Positions 20,945 through 31,448 of a stretch of DNA of 64,000 nucleotides are shown here, piece after piece. The notes beneath the pieces are model-generated. The model searched no databases. It saw only the letters and a program-made list of their open reading frames with translations, and was not told the DNA's origin. Made by a program: the position numbers and the translations under genes. The number at the start of each line of letters is the position of its first letter. Position 1 is the stretch's first letter. Source of the stretch: Solenopsis invicta (Eukaryota; Arthropoda; Insecta; Hymenoptera; Formicidae); assembly GCF_016802725.1 (NCBI RefSeq), contig NC_052676.1, forward strand, positions 9,890,436-9,954,435, given 5' to 3'.

Positions 20945-23900
20945 AATAATGTATTGATACCGGTATGCGCAGATTTCGTTTGTAATTCGTTCGGGGCGAG
21001 GGAATCATGCCTCTCCTTTATTCGTGTTAAGATATCGGGTAATGAGATTCGCGCTCTATTGGATTCAGGGTCGAGTCGTACGTTTTTAGGTCCGGCCGCT
21101 ATTGAATTAGTGCAATCGTTGGGATATCGGTTTCGTCGGGCTAGGGACCGCCGCGTGACGACTGCGACCAGCCAGACGACGCGAGTGAGGGGGGAGGTCG
21201 AGGTACCTCTCGAAATTGAAAACCGCACGCGTACCTTGAGCGTGTACGCGTTGCAGACGTTAGCGTTACCGTGTATATTGGGTATGGACTTTTTGACAGC
21301 TTTCGGTATTATGGTTAATTTTGCGGGAAGTACCTGGGGATTCGCGGATGATATCACGCGACAATATCCCCTGGAAATTGAAACCACGAGTTCGCTCTCG
21401 GCCGCACTCGCGCGCGGGGACTCTGTGCCGGAACGGGGGACGGAAGGGGACCCCACCGATCGAGAGGGGAGCTCGCGAGATTCGGCGCCTGAAGAAGCGA
21501 CCGATATCGTTGGACACTCTTCAAGCGAGGGGGAGGCGCCAACCGTCCGCGCCGAGACAGCGCAGCCAGGCGGCTTGAAGGAGCTATCGGCCGAGGAGAG
21601 CGCGCGGTTATCGGAATTTTTAGCGTCGGAGATACAGAGGGTGCCCGCGAAACTCGAAGCGATGTCGCTGACGGAACACCGTATAGATGTCGGCGGGCAC
21701 GCGCCCATTAAACAGCGTTATTATCCCGTGTCGCCTAGGGTACAAGAAGCGATCTATGCGGAGGTCGATTCGATGCTTGAGTCCGGTATTATCGAGCCCT
21801 CGAATAGCGCATGGTCGACGCCAATCGTCATGATTAAGAAACCGAACAACACGTATCGCTTTTGTTTAGATTTTCGCCGGTTAAACGAAGTATCGAAGAA
21901 AGACGCGTACCCCTTACCATATATGAACGCGATTTTGGATAAACTTCGACCGGCCGGTTACATTTCTACCATCGACCTTAGCCAGGCTTACTTGCAGATA
22001 CCGTTAGAGAAAAGTAGTAAAGAGTACACCGCGTTTACGGTACCGGGCAAAGGACTCTTTCAATTTACGCGGATGCCGTATGGCCTAACGGGAGCGCCCG
22101 CAACGTTTCAGAGGCTTTTAGATCGTTTAATAGGTCCGGAGATGGAACCGCACGCCTTTGCGTATCTCGACGATATCGTTGTCGTGACGCGGACTTTTGA
22201 AGAACATCTTACGTGGTTGGGCAAAGTATTTGCGCGTATTAGAGACGCGGGGCTCACAATTAACCCGGAGAAAAGTAAGTTCTGTCGATCTCAAGTAAAG
22301 TATCTGGGTTTTCTCGTGCAAAGCGAAGGGTTAACGGTCGATCCAGAGAAGACCGCCGCTATTGTTCAGTATCCTCCGCCGCGAGACGTTAGACAATTGC
22401 GTCGGTTCATCGGAATGGCGTCCTGGTATAGGCGATTTATACCGCAATGCGCGACGCGGATGGAACCGCTTACGAGTCTTCTGAAGAAGAATCGCTCTTG
22501 GGTGTGGGGGGAGACTCAAAAGCAAGCTTTTGAGTCAATTAAATTTTGTTTGACCACCCCACCCACGCTATCGTGTCCGGACTTTGATTTACCATTTTTA
22601 CTGCAAACCGATGCAAGTTCCGTAGGGTTAGGCGCCGTGTTAGCGCAGAAAAATGGGGACGCGGAACATGTAATTGCCTACGCAAGCCGCGCGTTATCGG
22701 ACGCGGAAAGAAAATATTCCACCACGGAATTGGAATTTCTGGCTATCGTGTGGGCTGTCAAAAAGTTTCGTCCCTATTTAGAAGGATATCGATTTACAAT
22801 TATAACGGACCATAGTAGTCTCCGGTGGCTACATAATTTAAAAAACCCGACTGGTCGTCTGGCGCGGTGGGCACTTGAGCTCCTCGAATATGATTACGTG
22901 ATCGAACATAGAAAGGGTGCGATGCACCACGTGCCGGATGCACTTTCGAGATTATACGAGGACGAAGAAACGGATTTTTGCGCTGCGGTCGTGACGAATG
23001 ACGCGTGGTACAACTCGAAGGTCGAGGAGATAGCACGTCACCCGCGACGTTACCCAGAATGGCGAATGTTCAACGGCGAGATGTATTTTAGAAAGTCGCG
23101 CTTGATGGCGGAGGTCGTGGAAGATCGCGATCGGTGGAAACGCGTGTTGCCGAGAGAGGCGCGCCGTGCGGTGATTAGGGAGAATCACGATCCACCGCAT
23201 GCCGGTCATTTAGGGGTCGAGAAGACCTATCAGCGTATCGCGACGAGATATCACTGGCCGCGCATGCTAAGGGATATCGCAAATTACGTTAAACATTGCG
23301 GCGTATGTCAGAGAGTAAAGGTGGAGCAAGACGTACCGGCCGGATTGATGGGGCAGCGCGTGATAGAGTCGCCGTGGACGGTGGTTGCCGCGGATATCAT
23401 GGGACCGTTGCCGACGAGTAAATCCGGTCACGCATACTTACTCGTAATGCAGGACTTATTTACGAAGTGGATAGAGTGCTGTCCACTTCGTAAGGCTACC
23501 GGTCGACGGATTAGAGAGGCGATTGAGGAGATGGTGATTTTCCGTTGGGGCGCGCCGCGTGTATTGCTGACGGACAACGGAACGGAGTTCCTGAATAGAG
23601 ACTTGCGCGCGATGTCGGAGCAGTATGGGATATATCATACGACGGTGCCACCTTATCACCCGCAGGCAAACCCGGTGGAGCGAGTAAATCGCGTCCTAAA
23701 GACTATGATCACTGCGTTTGTGGAGCGAGATCACCGCGAGTGGGACGTCCACATTAATGAGTTTCGATTCGCGTACAATTCCGCACACCATACGTCTCTA
23801 CAAGCTACCCCCGCCTTTCTTAATTACGGCCGAGAACCGCTACCGGTCGGCTTGCATCGCGAACAGGACGACGTCGGTGTCGAGATAGAGGAAGCGAACC

Positions 23901-24238
23901 CCGTCGAGTGGCGCGAACATATGGGGAAGATGGGCGCGTTACGGGAGTGGGTCGCGGAAAACTTGGAAGCCGCGCAAGAGCGGCAATCTAAGTACTATAA
24001 TCGGCACAGGCGCGAAGTCACATTTAACGTAGGCGAACAGGTGCTCAAGAGGTACCACGTGTTATCGGCCGGCGCACAACACTTCTCAGCGAAACTGGCC
24101 AAGAAGTTCCATGGCCCGTTCATTATTCGAAGAATTCTCTCACCAGTAGTCTACGAGTTGGCTGATCTAACGGGTGGGATTGTTGGCAAGGTCCACGTGA
24201 AAGACCTCAAGCCTTACCATGAGCCTTTGGATGTCTAG
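20891..24238 (+). CDS. pol: Gypsy-1 pol (PR-RT-RH-IN)
   Basis: About 1115 codons from the frameshift point with no interruption. Order: retropepsin LLDSGSSRTF (Asp codon at 21061); RT with FCLDFRRLNEVS, STIDLSQAYLQIPL, MPYGLTGAPATFQR and catalytic YLDD (22163-22174); RNase H with LQTDASSVGLGAVLAQ; and integrase. The integrase has the HHCC finger (HDPPHAGHLG ... HCGVCQRVK), then D, D, E in AADIMGPLP, LLTDNGTEF and the Glu of NPVERVNR, with a GPF/Y-like C-terminal module (KKFHGPFIIRR). It is expressed only by -1 frameshift from gag. Intact frames suggest possible activity. No chromodomain is seen. Confidence 0.96.
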   Translation, partial: RLRESEKGENATPGHASPNNVLIPVCADFVCNSFGARESCLSFIRVKISGNEIRALLDSGSSRTFLGPAAIELVQSLGYRFRRARDRRVTTATSQTTRVRGEVEVPLEIENRTRTLSVYALQTLALPCILGMDFLTAFGIMVNFAGSTWGFADDITRQYPLEIETTSSLSAALARGDSVPERGTEGDPTDREGSSRDSAPEEATDIVGHSSSEGEAPTVRAETAQPGGLKELSAEESARLSEFLASEIQRVPAKLEAMSLTEHRIDVGGHAPIKQRYYPVSPRVQEAIYAEVDSMLESGIIEPSNSAWSTPIVMIKKPNNTYRFCLDFRRLNEVSKKDAYPLPYMNAILDKLRPAGYISTIDLSQAYLQIPLEKSSKEYTAFTVPGKGLFQFTRMPYGLTGAPATFQRLLDRLIGPEMEPHAFAYLDDIVVVTRTFEEHLTWLGKVFARIRDAGLTINPEKSKFCRSQVKYLGFLVQSEGLTVDPEKTAAIVQYPPPRDVRQLRRFIGMASWYRRFIPQCATRMEPLTSLLKKNRSWVWGETQKQAFESIKFCLTTPPTLSCPDFDLPFLLQTDASSVGLGAVLAQKNGDAEHVIAYASRALSDAERKYSTTELEFLAIVWAVKKFRPYLEGYRFTIITDHSSLRWLHNLKNPTGRLARWALELLEYDYVIEHRKGAMHHVPDALSRLYEDEETDFCAAVVTNDAWYNSKVEEIARHPRRYPEWRMFNGEMYFRKSRLMAEVVEDRDRWKRVLPREARRAVIRENHDPPHAGHLGVEKTYQRIATRYHWPRMLRDIANYVKHCGVCQRVKVEQDVPAGLMGQRVIESPWTVVAADIMGPLPTSKSGHAYLLVMQDLFTKWIECCPLRKATGRRIREAIEEMVIFRWGAPRVLLTDNGTEFLNRDLRAMSEQYGIYHTTVPPYHPQANPVERVNRVLKTMITAFVERDHREWDVHINEFRFAYNSAHHTSLQATPAFLNYGREPLPVGLHREQDDVGVEIEEANPVEWREHMGKMGALREWVAENLEAAQERQSKYYNRHRREVTFNVGEQVLKRYHVLSAGAQHFSAKLAKKFHGPFIIRRILSPVVYELADLTGGIVGKVHVKDLKPYHEPLDV

Positions 24239-24944
24239 GAGGATGGACGCGCCGGCGTCCGCCCTGTCTTCTCGCGTCTTCTGCTGTCGGGGGAAGCTTA
24301 GGCTTACCTAGTCACACATATTTTTTTTCCTTTTATTTGCGCTTGACTCGCCTTTTTGTTTTTTTTGTTTGGGGGAAAGCCAGTCGGACCCCTTCCTTTC
24401 TCTTGCCGCGGCTATCGGCCGCCCGGACCCAAATGGATATCGTTTTTTTTGTTGTTTGTTTTTGTTTTTTTTTGTCGATTGGTGAGGTACTCGTTAATAA
24501 ACGCTTATTTTGTATACGTTACTATCTTTGGTTTTGGTGTAAATGCGCCCTGCTCCGTCTCCGTTCCCCATATCCCATCCGGTCGCCGACGCGAAAGCGC
24601 ACGCTAGAATTGGGAGCGCGTCGGAGCCGATCGTCCGGGACCAGAAGCGGCGGGACCGCGAGATGAAAGAGCGAATAGCCAGGGGATGAACATGTCTCCC
24701 TGGTCGCGTCCTAACAGTTACGATTTTTTGTTGTTGTTTGGTATGGTCACCTGGACCGTTTTGGTTGGTTAACCATTTTCTTTTCTTTGCGAATCGGTAA
24801 GAATATTATTTTTGGTGTTGTGCCGTCTGTTTTTTTTTGGTGATATCGCAGCCGACATGCTGGAGATTTCGGTCGCTCTGAGGCGCCTTCCTCGGTAGCT
24901 CGTGGCTGCAGGGGGGCATCTGGACCGGTACGGTCCCGCTTGGC
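24239..24944. other. Gypsy-1 3' untranslated region
   Basis: About 700 bp between the pol stop and the purine tract, with several T-runs. No env-like frame: the short frames at 24337-24666 have no signal peptide, TM or known motif. Confidence 0.7.
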
Positions 24945-24954
24945 ATGGGGGGGT
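24945..24954 (+). promoter_or_regulatory. Gypsy-1 polypurine tract
   Basis: ATGGGGGGGT immediately before the 3' LTR. Confidence 0.75.
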
Positions 24955-26863
24955 TGTGACGTGGCAGTTTTATCTGCCTCGCCACTTCGTCCTCCGCCTG
25001 AGCATAGCGCAAAGAGGCGCGTAAGACCGGGTCGGGCACTCAGAGAGAGAGCGAAATCTCCGGCGGGACTGCGTTGCGTGTTCTTTCATTTATTTATTCG
25101 CGGCTTATTTCATGTATCCGCGGGCACCTCGACAAACGTCGCCTAAGGACCAGCAGCAGCGAGGAGGATGGGCAGCAGCAGGACAAGGAGAAGGCGATCG
25201 TCCAGGGCCGGCGCGCGGAAAACCGACGGCGGAGAGAAGGACGAGACTCGAAGTGGTGCAGATATGCGCCACGCAGAAGAGGCTCGCATTGGCGCAGCCG
25301 AGGGACAGGCCAAGGCGGACGAACGGCCAGGACAAGGGCCGTCGAATGCCGGCTGTCCGTCGAGAAGGGTAGCGGCGAAGAATCGTCGCGGGGAAATTCT
25401 GCTGCGATCGTCCGCAGAGACGACGAGAACAACGAGAATATCGGATGCCGACGGAGACCGCACGACACCTGCGGAGACCCGACACTGCGCCGCCGTGACG
25501 TCACGGATAGATAAGGGCGGCCGCTGATAGGCCGCGCCGCTAGGCGCAAGGATATCGCGCACCCTGTAGGAGGGGTAGCGCTCATCGATCGCGCATCGAG
25601 CGCGATCCTCTCGGCTTTTGCGTGCGACCCGGCGATCCCTGCGGTACGTTGCGTTGGAGAGCGAGCGAGTGCGAGCTATCGGCCACAGCTATCGGCGGTG
25701 GCTATCGGGAAGATCGGCGAGAGTGTCCGGCCTGGCGAGAGCCTCCGGTGGAGGATCCCCCAAAGGACCCGAGGGACCCGGAGGAGGACCAGAGTCTGCG
25801 TCGAGGTGACCCTCTAACCTTCGTGTAAAGCCACGAGCTGTCGGTGTCGACCGGCTCGCGTTCTGAGGTGGAGCCCTTAGGTTTGTGTGCGAGTGCGTCC
25901 GCCGCGTGGCGATTGAACGCACCTTGCTTTTTAGTGTTTGGTCGGCTCTCCACCTCAAGCGTGAGACCTTGTCGGGGCACCCAGCTGTCGGCTGCCGCGT
26001 GTGTTCGGCTGTCCCGCCGTAGAAGCTCGCGGACGACCGGCTTCCCGGGAAGCCGCAAAGCCCTCGCGCACGTGCGCGAGTCGTGTCTCGGCCGTGATCG
26101 CACGGCCGCTCGGGCTATCGGTGCGTTGCTACAGCGTGCGTGTTAGGTTAATTTTGTAGCGCGGTTCCGGCGACTGCGTTGTCGCCGGCGCGAATCTTAT
26201 TGTACGCGCTTTCGTCTTGGAATTACGGGGCTCGCTTTAGCGGAGGCTCCGCGTTCGCGTTCTTGCCGCGCCGGTCAGAGCGCGCGTGATTGGCTGCCGC
26301 GCTTCACGCAGGACCAGTCGTCGTGATTGGCGCGTGTAGCGTAATTATGGTCGGAGTCGAAATAATTCCCGCGTCCGGCTTACTAACCTCTGTTGTCTAC
26401 TCCTTATCTCGTTGTTTTTCTTTACTACGCTAACCGCTTTTTTTTTCTTATTTGATTGTATACCATCGCTATTATTCACTGCAATACATGTGTTCTCTCT
26501 CTGTTATATTGGCCTGACTTTACTTAATTTCTCGCCTACCCGTCTCCTCCAGTAAGAGAGCCGCTTCGTCCCTGTCTCCGCTACCCCGCCCCTCTACCGG
26601 TTAGAGGAGCTAGCTGGCCGCGTGCGAGCGACGATTCCGCTTTCGTGTGATGAGTTATCGCGTGATACGAATTGGCGTTTAGCGTGGAAAAGTGAACCCG
26701 GCGACGCGACCGGAGTAATCGCGTCTGGCGCCCAATTTCGCGATTTGGTTGGAATCTAGCTGTCGGTATTCTCGTCGCTCTCGCGCGCGCTTCGTGTAGC
26801 GTCTCCGCTACCTTGTTTGATCGCGTACTTCGCCGTTGCTCTCCGCCGTCCGAAAAGTGCGTG

Positions 26864-26866
<3 letters not shown>
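24955..26866 (+). repeat. Gypsy-1 3' LTR, full length
   Basis: 1912 bp. The first and last parts match the 5' LTR. The 1313 bp between GGCGCGT at 25016-25022 and 26329-26335 are unique to this copy. Several GC-rich frames inside (25074-26146) show no family features and are probably chance. Confidence 0.92.
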
Positions 26867-26903
<37 letters not shown>

Positions 26904-26905
<2 letters not shown>

Positions 26906-27308
26906 GGGTGTCCCAGACCACCCGTCCCACCCGATTTTTTCGTAAACGCGACATTTTAAAGAAAAATGTTTCAGACAAAAGTTGTAGGGTTTTAAAAGAT
27001 CTATTTACTGATTTTATCAGTTTGACCTTGGATGGCGTCGCCAAGGTCAGATCAAAATAACATTAACTTTTTTAAATAGGACACCTCATTTTTGGTTCCA
27101 GAATCTAATAGCTGGTGTCAAGACCTTTCCAAAACACTATAAGAAAGTTTATTTTTGTTGAGTACTTTCCGAGTTGTGAGGCTTGAAAGTTACGGTGTAC
27201 TGTTACCTTCAAGCGTCATAACTCGGAAAGTCCTTAACCAAAATAAACTTATTTATAGTGTTTTGGAAAGCTCTCGAAATCGACTACAAGAAAATGCAAT
27301 GAAAAATA
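26904..27308 (+). repeat. Left long inverted repeat of DD41D-1
   Basis: Inverted copy at 29351-29756. The arm itself contains an inner palindrome: ACTTTCCGAGTTGTGAGG near 27165 recurs inverted near 27225 as CATAACTCGGAAAGT. Confidence 0.92.
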
Positions 27309-27574
27309 TACCTGTTTCAGACCACCCGTCCCACCCTTTTAAAACGTAGGGATGTGCTTGTACAAAAAAATGGCTCAGACAAAATTTGCATGATTTCGAG
27401 GGATCAACCTGATGATGATCTTGAATTCGACCTTGAGATCGATCTTGGGCATAAAGGTATAAGTCAAAGTAACATTTTTAAAATGTAAAAACGAAATAAT
27501 CGGTGCCGCCTGTAGGTATTAGCGTTACCAAAGGTGTACCACGTGTAGGTAACAAGATCGTACTTACACCTTAT

Positions 27575-27789
27575 CGGGGTGCTTTTTTAAGGTGGTTCCC
27601 CTCGCCGTCACCTTTGTCGGGGTGCTTTCATAAGGTGGTTCCCCTTGCCGTCACCTTTGTCGGGGTGCTTTCATAAGGTGGTTCCCCTTGCCGTCACCTT
27701 TGTCGGGGTGCTTTTTTAAGGTGGTTCCCCTCGCCGTCACCTTTGTCGGGGTGCTTTCATAAGGTGGTTCCCCTTGCCGTCACCTTTGT
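27575..27789. repeat. 43-bp hairpin minisatellite downstream of DD41D-1 transposase
   Basis: Five units of exactly 43 bp start at 27575, 27618, 27661, 27704 and 27747. On the coding (minus) strand each has arms AAGGTG and CACCTT around GGCAAGGGGA, then AAGCACCCC. The last unit ends about 15 bp from the transposase stop. Confidence 0.93.
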
Positions 27790-27804
27790 GCATACGCATG
27801 TTGT

Positions 27805-28860
27805 TCAGTCTCGATATTCAAAATGTCCACCACGTGCATTTATACAGGCTGTTACCCTACTTTGGAAATCATCCGTCGCCCGACGAATTTCGTCAGTATC
27901 TAGAGACTGAATGACTTGTCGAATTCTGTTTTTCATATCTTCTGCAGTCGTAGGTCGTTCGCGGTATACAAGGTCTTTTATTCGTCCCCACAAATAATAA
28001 TCTAAAATTGTAAGGTCCGGTGATCGTGGTGGCCAATTATGTGGACCATGTTTACCTATCCATCGGCCGCGAAATATGCGGTTCAGTTGATGACGAGCAA
28101 TGACAGACGTGTGGGCGGGACATCCATCCTGTTGAAACCACATATTTAGACGTAATTGGAGTGAAATATCTTCAAGTAAACGTGGAAGTTCGTTTTCGAG
28201 TAAATCGGCGTATAAAAAACGGTTTAAATTCTCTTGAAAGAAAAATGGTCCCACGATATGCGTATCAACAATTCCGCACCAAACATTGACTTTCCAGATA
28301 CGTTGATGATCCATTTCTCGATACCAATGTGGATTCTCTTGTGCCCAATAACGAAAATTATGTGTGTTTATTTCGCCGTCACTTTTAAAGGTGCACTCAT
28401 CAGAAAATAAAATACTTCTATGGAAATTAGGTAATTGTTGAGTAATCCAATTACAGAATATCAGTCTTTGTCTATGATCGTTCAATGTCATGGCCTGGTG
28501 AAGTGACATTCGATATGGATGGAATGAATTTTCACGAAAAATTCGACTGATCGTGCTTCGACTTATTCCACTATCTCTTGCTCGTCGCTTTAAAGAATCA
28601 TTCGGGGTTACAAAGGCAGATGCAATTACATCAGGTGCTCTTACTGAACGAACTGATCGATGAATTTGCCTTCCCTTATTATGATCCGGCTGAACAATAC
28701 CTTTTACAATTATTCGACGTTGTAAGCGACTGAAAACTTTGCGCGAATGTGGTGTATGATCGGGATATTCATTTCGCCACATTATTTCAGCTGCTCGAAA
28801 ACTTCCAGCTCTACCCAAAACTGACATCATTAACGCAGCTTCTTCGTTCGGGTAAGGCAT
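27805..28860 (-). CDS. DD41D mariner transposase
   Basis: 351 codons, uninterrupted. The N-terminus has paired helix-turn-helix features (YPNEEAALMMSVLG ... WRNEYPDHTPHSRKVFSRL; DSLKRRARDSGISRSTISRI). The catalytic core has SDECTFKSDGEI, QQDGCPAHTS and PPRSPDLTILDYYLWG. 41 residues separate the second and third Asp, which defines the DD41D (rosa) group of mariners rather than DD34D. The protein cuts and pastes DNA at TA sites. The frame looks intact, so this copy may still supply transposase. Confidence 0.95.
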   Translation of the reverse strand: MPYPNEEAALMMSVLGRAGSFRAAEIMWRNEYPDHTPHSRKVFSRLQRRIIVKGIVQPDHNKGRQIHRSVRSVRAPDVIASAFVTPNDSLKRRARDSGISRSTISRIFRENSFHPYRMSLHQAMTLNDHRQRLIFCNWITQQLPNFHRSILFSDECTFKSDGEINTHNFRYWAQENPHWYREMDHQRIWKVNVWCGIVDTHIVGPFFFQENLNRFLYADLLENELPRLLEDISLQLRLNMWFQQDGCPAHTSVIARHQLNRIFRGRWIGKHGPHNWPPRSPDLTILDYYLWGRIKDLVYRERPTTAEDMKNRIRQVIQSLDTDEIRRATDDFQSRVTACINARGGHFEYRD

Positions 28861-29350
28861 AACTACAAATTACGCTTACGACCGGGTTGCTTATTAGAAA
28901 ACGTGAATTGGTGACGAGTTGCGTAATATTATGAATTCTAAGCAATGACTTTTAGGAGTGGTATGTAAGGGTGCTTTTTCGAGAAAATTACTTTATTGCT
29001 ACAATAATCAACATTAAATGAAGATTAATATTAATAAATCAAGAATAAACGGCATCATAGAGCTGTACCGAATGTTAGAGATCTCGATAATTAGGTATCT
29101 TCAAAACTCTACGCGTAGGACTATAGGTACACGCACCGGCAGAAATGGTGTCTCTCGACGCTAGCGCTCGGCTGCCGCACACACGCGGAGCCGCGCTCGT
29201 ACGTGTGTCTAGGCTGCGCGGCGACGATCGGGGTGCGGGCGGAAAGTGGTGGGGGGCTTTACGATAGTGCATCCTCCTCGCTCGACGCTGGGTCGAGAGA
29301 GAAAGCATTATTCGACGTGATACCATGGGCGAAGTCGGTGTCCTCTGCTT
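28861..29350. other. DD41D-1 5' untranslated segment
   Basis: About 490 bp between the transposase start and the right inverted repeat. It is AT-rich, then GC-rich near 29130-29300. No gene recognised; the segment may contain the transposase promoter. Confidence 0.5.
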
Positions 29351-29756
29351 ATATTTTTCATTGCATTTTCTTGTAGTCGATTTCGAGAGCTTTCCAAAAC
29401 ACTATAAATAAGTTTATTTTGGTTAAGGACTTTCCGAGTTATGACGCTTGAAGGTAACAGTACACCGTAACTTTCAAGCCTCACAACTCGGAAAGTACTC
29501 AACAAAAATAAACTTTCTTATAGTGTTTTGGAAAGGTCTTGACACCAGCTATTAGATTCTGGAACCAAAAATGAGGTGTCCTATTTAAAAAAGTTAATGT
29601 TATTTTGATCTGACCTTGGCGACGCCATCCAAGGTCAAACTGATAAAATCAGTAAATAGATCTTTTAAAACCCTACAACTTTAGTCTGAAACATTTTTCT
29701 TTAAAATGTCGCGTTTACGAAAAAATCGGGTGGGACGGGTGGTCTGGGACACCCGG
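29351..29756 (-). repeat. Right long inverted repeat of DD41D-1
   Basis: Inverted partner of 26904-27308, with only isolated mismatches (for example CAGACAAAAG against CAGACTAAAG). Confidence 0.92.
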
Positions 29757-30294
29757 TATATATATGTTTATATATACAAAATAAAATTTCCTCATCAGTC
29801 AGCAAAACAGGAGGACATCGCGTCACCGGCGGTATGCCAAATCCGCTGTGGCATCTTCCCCGTGACAGTGTCGCAAGAAATGACACCTTTCTGTTTAATG
29901 ATCAGACGTTTTTTACACAGAACTTGTTTAAATTGATCAAAATTGATTGACTTACCCATTCTTGACTAACGAGGACGATAGAAGCCTTGGATAGGATTTA
30001 ATTTCGTAAGAATAATTAATTCTCTTGTCACACTCGTATACACTCGACAACAGGTCATGCTCTCTATCGAAAGTCAAAATGTATACTGGCTGTGTGTTCG
30101 GTATCAAAGTCTTGTTACAGATTCGCACGCAAAGACACGCAGTCGGGTATACATAGATCAAAATAAATACATAAATACAGTCTATAAGAAAATACAAGAA
30201 AATATGAGTAAATAGAAAAGTCGTTCGCAGCTTGTCCTAATGCATAAAAAAAAATTAAATAACGAGAATCTGATCTTATAAATTATTGACTCTG

Positions 30295-31447
30295 TTACAG
30301 TTTGTTAAGTAATGAGAGATATGCATGATGTAAACAATCAGTATCTGTTTGCAAATTAAGGCTACTATTCTGTGATTGTATATGTAACATTTCTGATGTA
30401 AGTCGCCTACCCAAAAACCGCTCATTGTCTAGGATTATTATGTTCTCCCAATCAAAGTCATGGTTAAAATTTAATCTGTGTTCAGTGATTACAGAGTGGC
30501 TGTTTGTATTCCACTTAATATGGATACGATGTTCAGTGATTCTTGTTTTCAATTTTTGGCCCGTTTGCTCTACGTGTGAAGCATCGCAATTCTTACACAT
30601 AATCTTGTAAACTACATTTTTCTTATGGTTATTTGGGAGAACATCTTTCTGCACTTTAATAAATCTGCTTAATTTATTAAGGCTGAAAAAAGACAATTTT
30701 ACATTAAGTTTCTTGGTAATAGTCTTAAATTTCTTGGAGATTGAAGGAATGTATGGCAATAAAAACCATGGCGCTCTATTGTTTGTGTCAATATCTGTGT
30801 TCACGTCTATCTGATTAATTGTTTTTTTATTGATAAGCGATTTAAGGCGGCTGTTTATTGTCTCGAAAATAAATTCTACAGGATAATCATTGGTTAGGAG
30901 TGTGTTTACAATAAGCTCAATGTTCTTACTGTGGAATTTAGGGTCAGATAGTAAAAACGCTCTGTCAACCATTCCCATAATTGTTCCCCTTTTTTGAGAC
31001 AATGGGTGACCCGATAAAAAGTTCAAGTATCTTCCCGAAAACGTAGGCTTGTATTACCAAGCAAAAATTAGAGCACCCTCATTCTTAATAATGGTGACGT
31101 CTAAAAAATCTATCTTGTTCCCCCCTATTTCCAATGTAAACTGCATTCTGGGGTAAAACGAATTAAACGTGTTTAACGTAAGGTCAATCAGATTTCCCGG
31201 AACTGCCATCACCACGTCACCAACATATCTAAAATAAAAGGGTGGATGCACCCCAATTTTTTCTAAGGCCCAGGATTCCAGATCCCACATAACAAGGTCC
31301 GCAATCACCGGAGACAACGGAGATCCCATGGGGTTCCCGAATTTTTGTTTGTAGAAATTATTACCGAAACTAAAATAAGTCGAGTCAAGAACAAGTTGTA
31401 TCGCCGTTAAAAATTCCTGTTTTGGGATGCTACAAGCGTCCCATCCC
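30295..31447 (-). pseudogene. Penelope RT (part) and GIY-YIG endonuclease, minus copy
   Basis: Two frames separated by one stop (near 31037): 31461-31054 with the end of the RT (FGNPMGSPLSPVIADLVM, then FRYVGDVVMA) and 31026-30295 with the linker and GIY-YIG region (NVVYKIMCKNCDASH, then KTRITEH). Penelope enzymes copy RNA after endonuclease nicking. The RT active site reads YVGD instead of the usual YVDD, and the second half of the nuclease signature reads HVEQT instead of YVGQT. The stop and both changes are shared with the plus copy at 32980-34488. The 5' half of the gene is absent. Confidence 0.88.
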
Positions 31448-31448
31448 A

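Larger units (their letters stand above)
18270..26866 (+). mobile_element. Gypsy-1 LTR retrotransposon, gag-pol open
   Basis: The 5' LTR (18270-18868), tRNA-Lys-type primer site, gag, pol, purine tract and 3' LTR (24955-26866) are all present. The target duplication is atat (18266-18269 and 26867-26870), within TA-rich Penelope DNA. gag and pol have no stops or shifts other than the programmed one. In the shared region the LTRs differ at about five sites, so insertion is recent. No env follows pol. The 5' LTR lacks 1313 bp present in the 3' LTR. Confidence 0.95.
26904..29756 (-). mobile_element. DD41D (rosa-type) mariner with long inverted repeats
   Basis: Ends CCGGGTGTCCC and GGGACACCCGG are flanked by TA on both sides. 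The terminal inverted repeats are about 405 bp and nearly identical. The transposase is on the minus strand. Just inside the left repeat, at 27309, a second mariner-like end (CCTGTTTCAGACCACCCG) follows TATA. An alternative reading is therefore a DD41D element inserted at the central TA of an 812-bp palindromic MITE; no convincing matching inner end is visible on the right. It lies in the TA-rich pLTR of the minus Penelope copy. Confidence 0.85.
18070..31447 (-). mobile_element. Penelope-like element, minus copy, split by two insertions
   Basis: Pieces 18070-18265 and 29757-31447 together match the 3' part of the plus-strand Penelope copy (33343-35183). The left piece contains its terminal CTCGTCAAGAGGG and CGACTCATTTTGAGTC. 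Both interruptions lie in a TA-rich run of the pLTR: Gypsy-1 (18270-26866) and a DD41D mariner (26904-29756). The copy is truncated in the RT domain and abuts the plus copy head-to-head at about 31448. Confidence 0.85.

Noticed and set aside
25074..26146. Arg-rich frames in the Gypsy-1 3' LTR
   Set aside because: No ATG context, no motif, and absent from the deleted 5' LTR; probably chance in GC-rich DNA.
26867..26903. (TA)n run as a functional element
   Set aside because: It is a simple microsatellite and a common landing site for the TA-targeting and TA-rich-targeting elements here.
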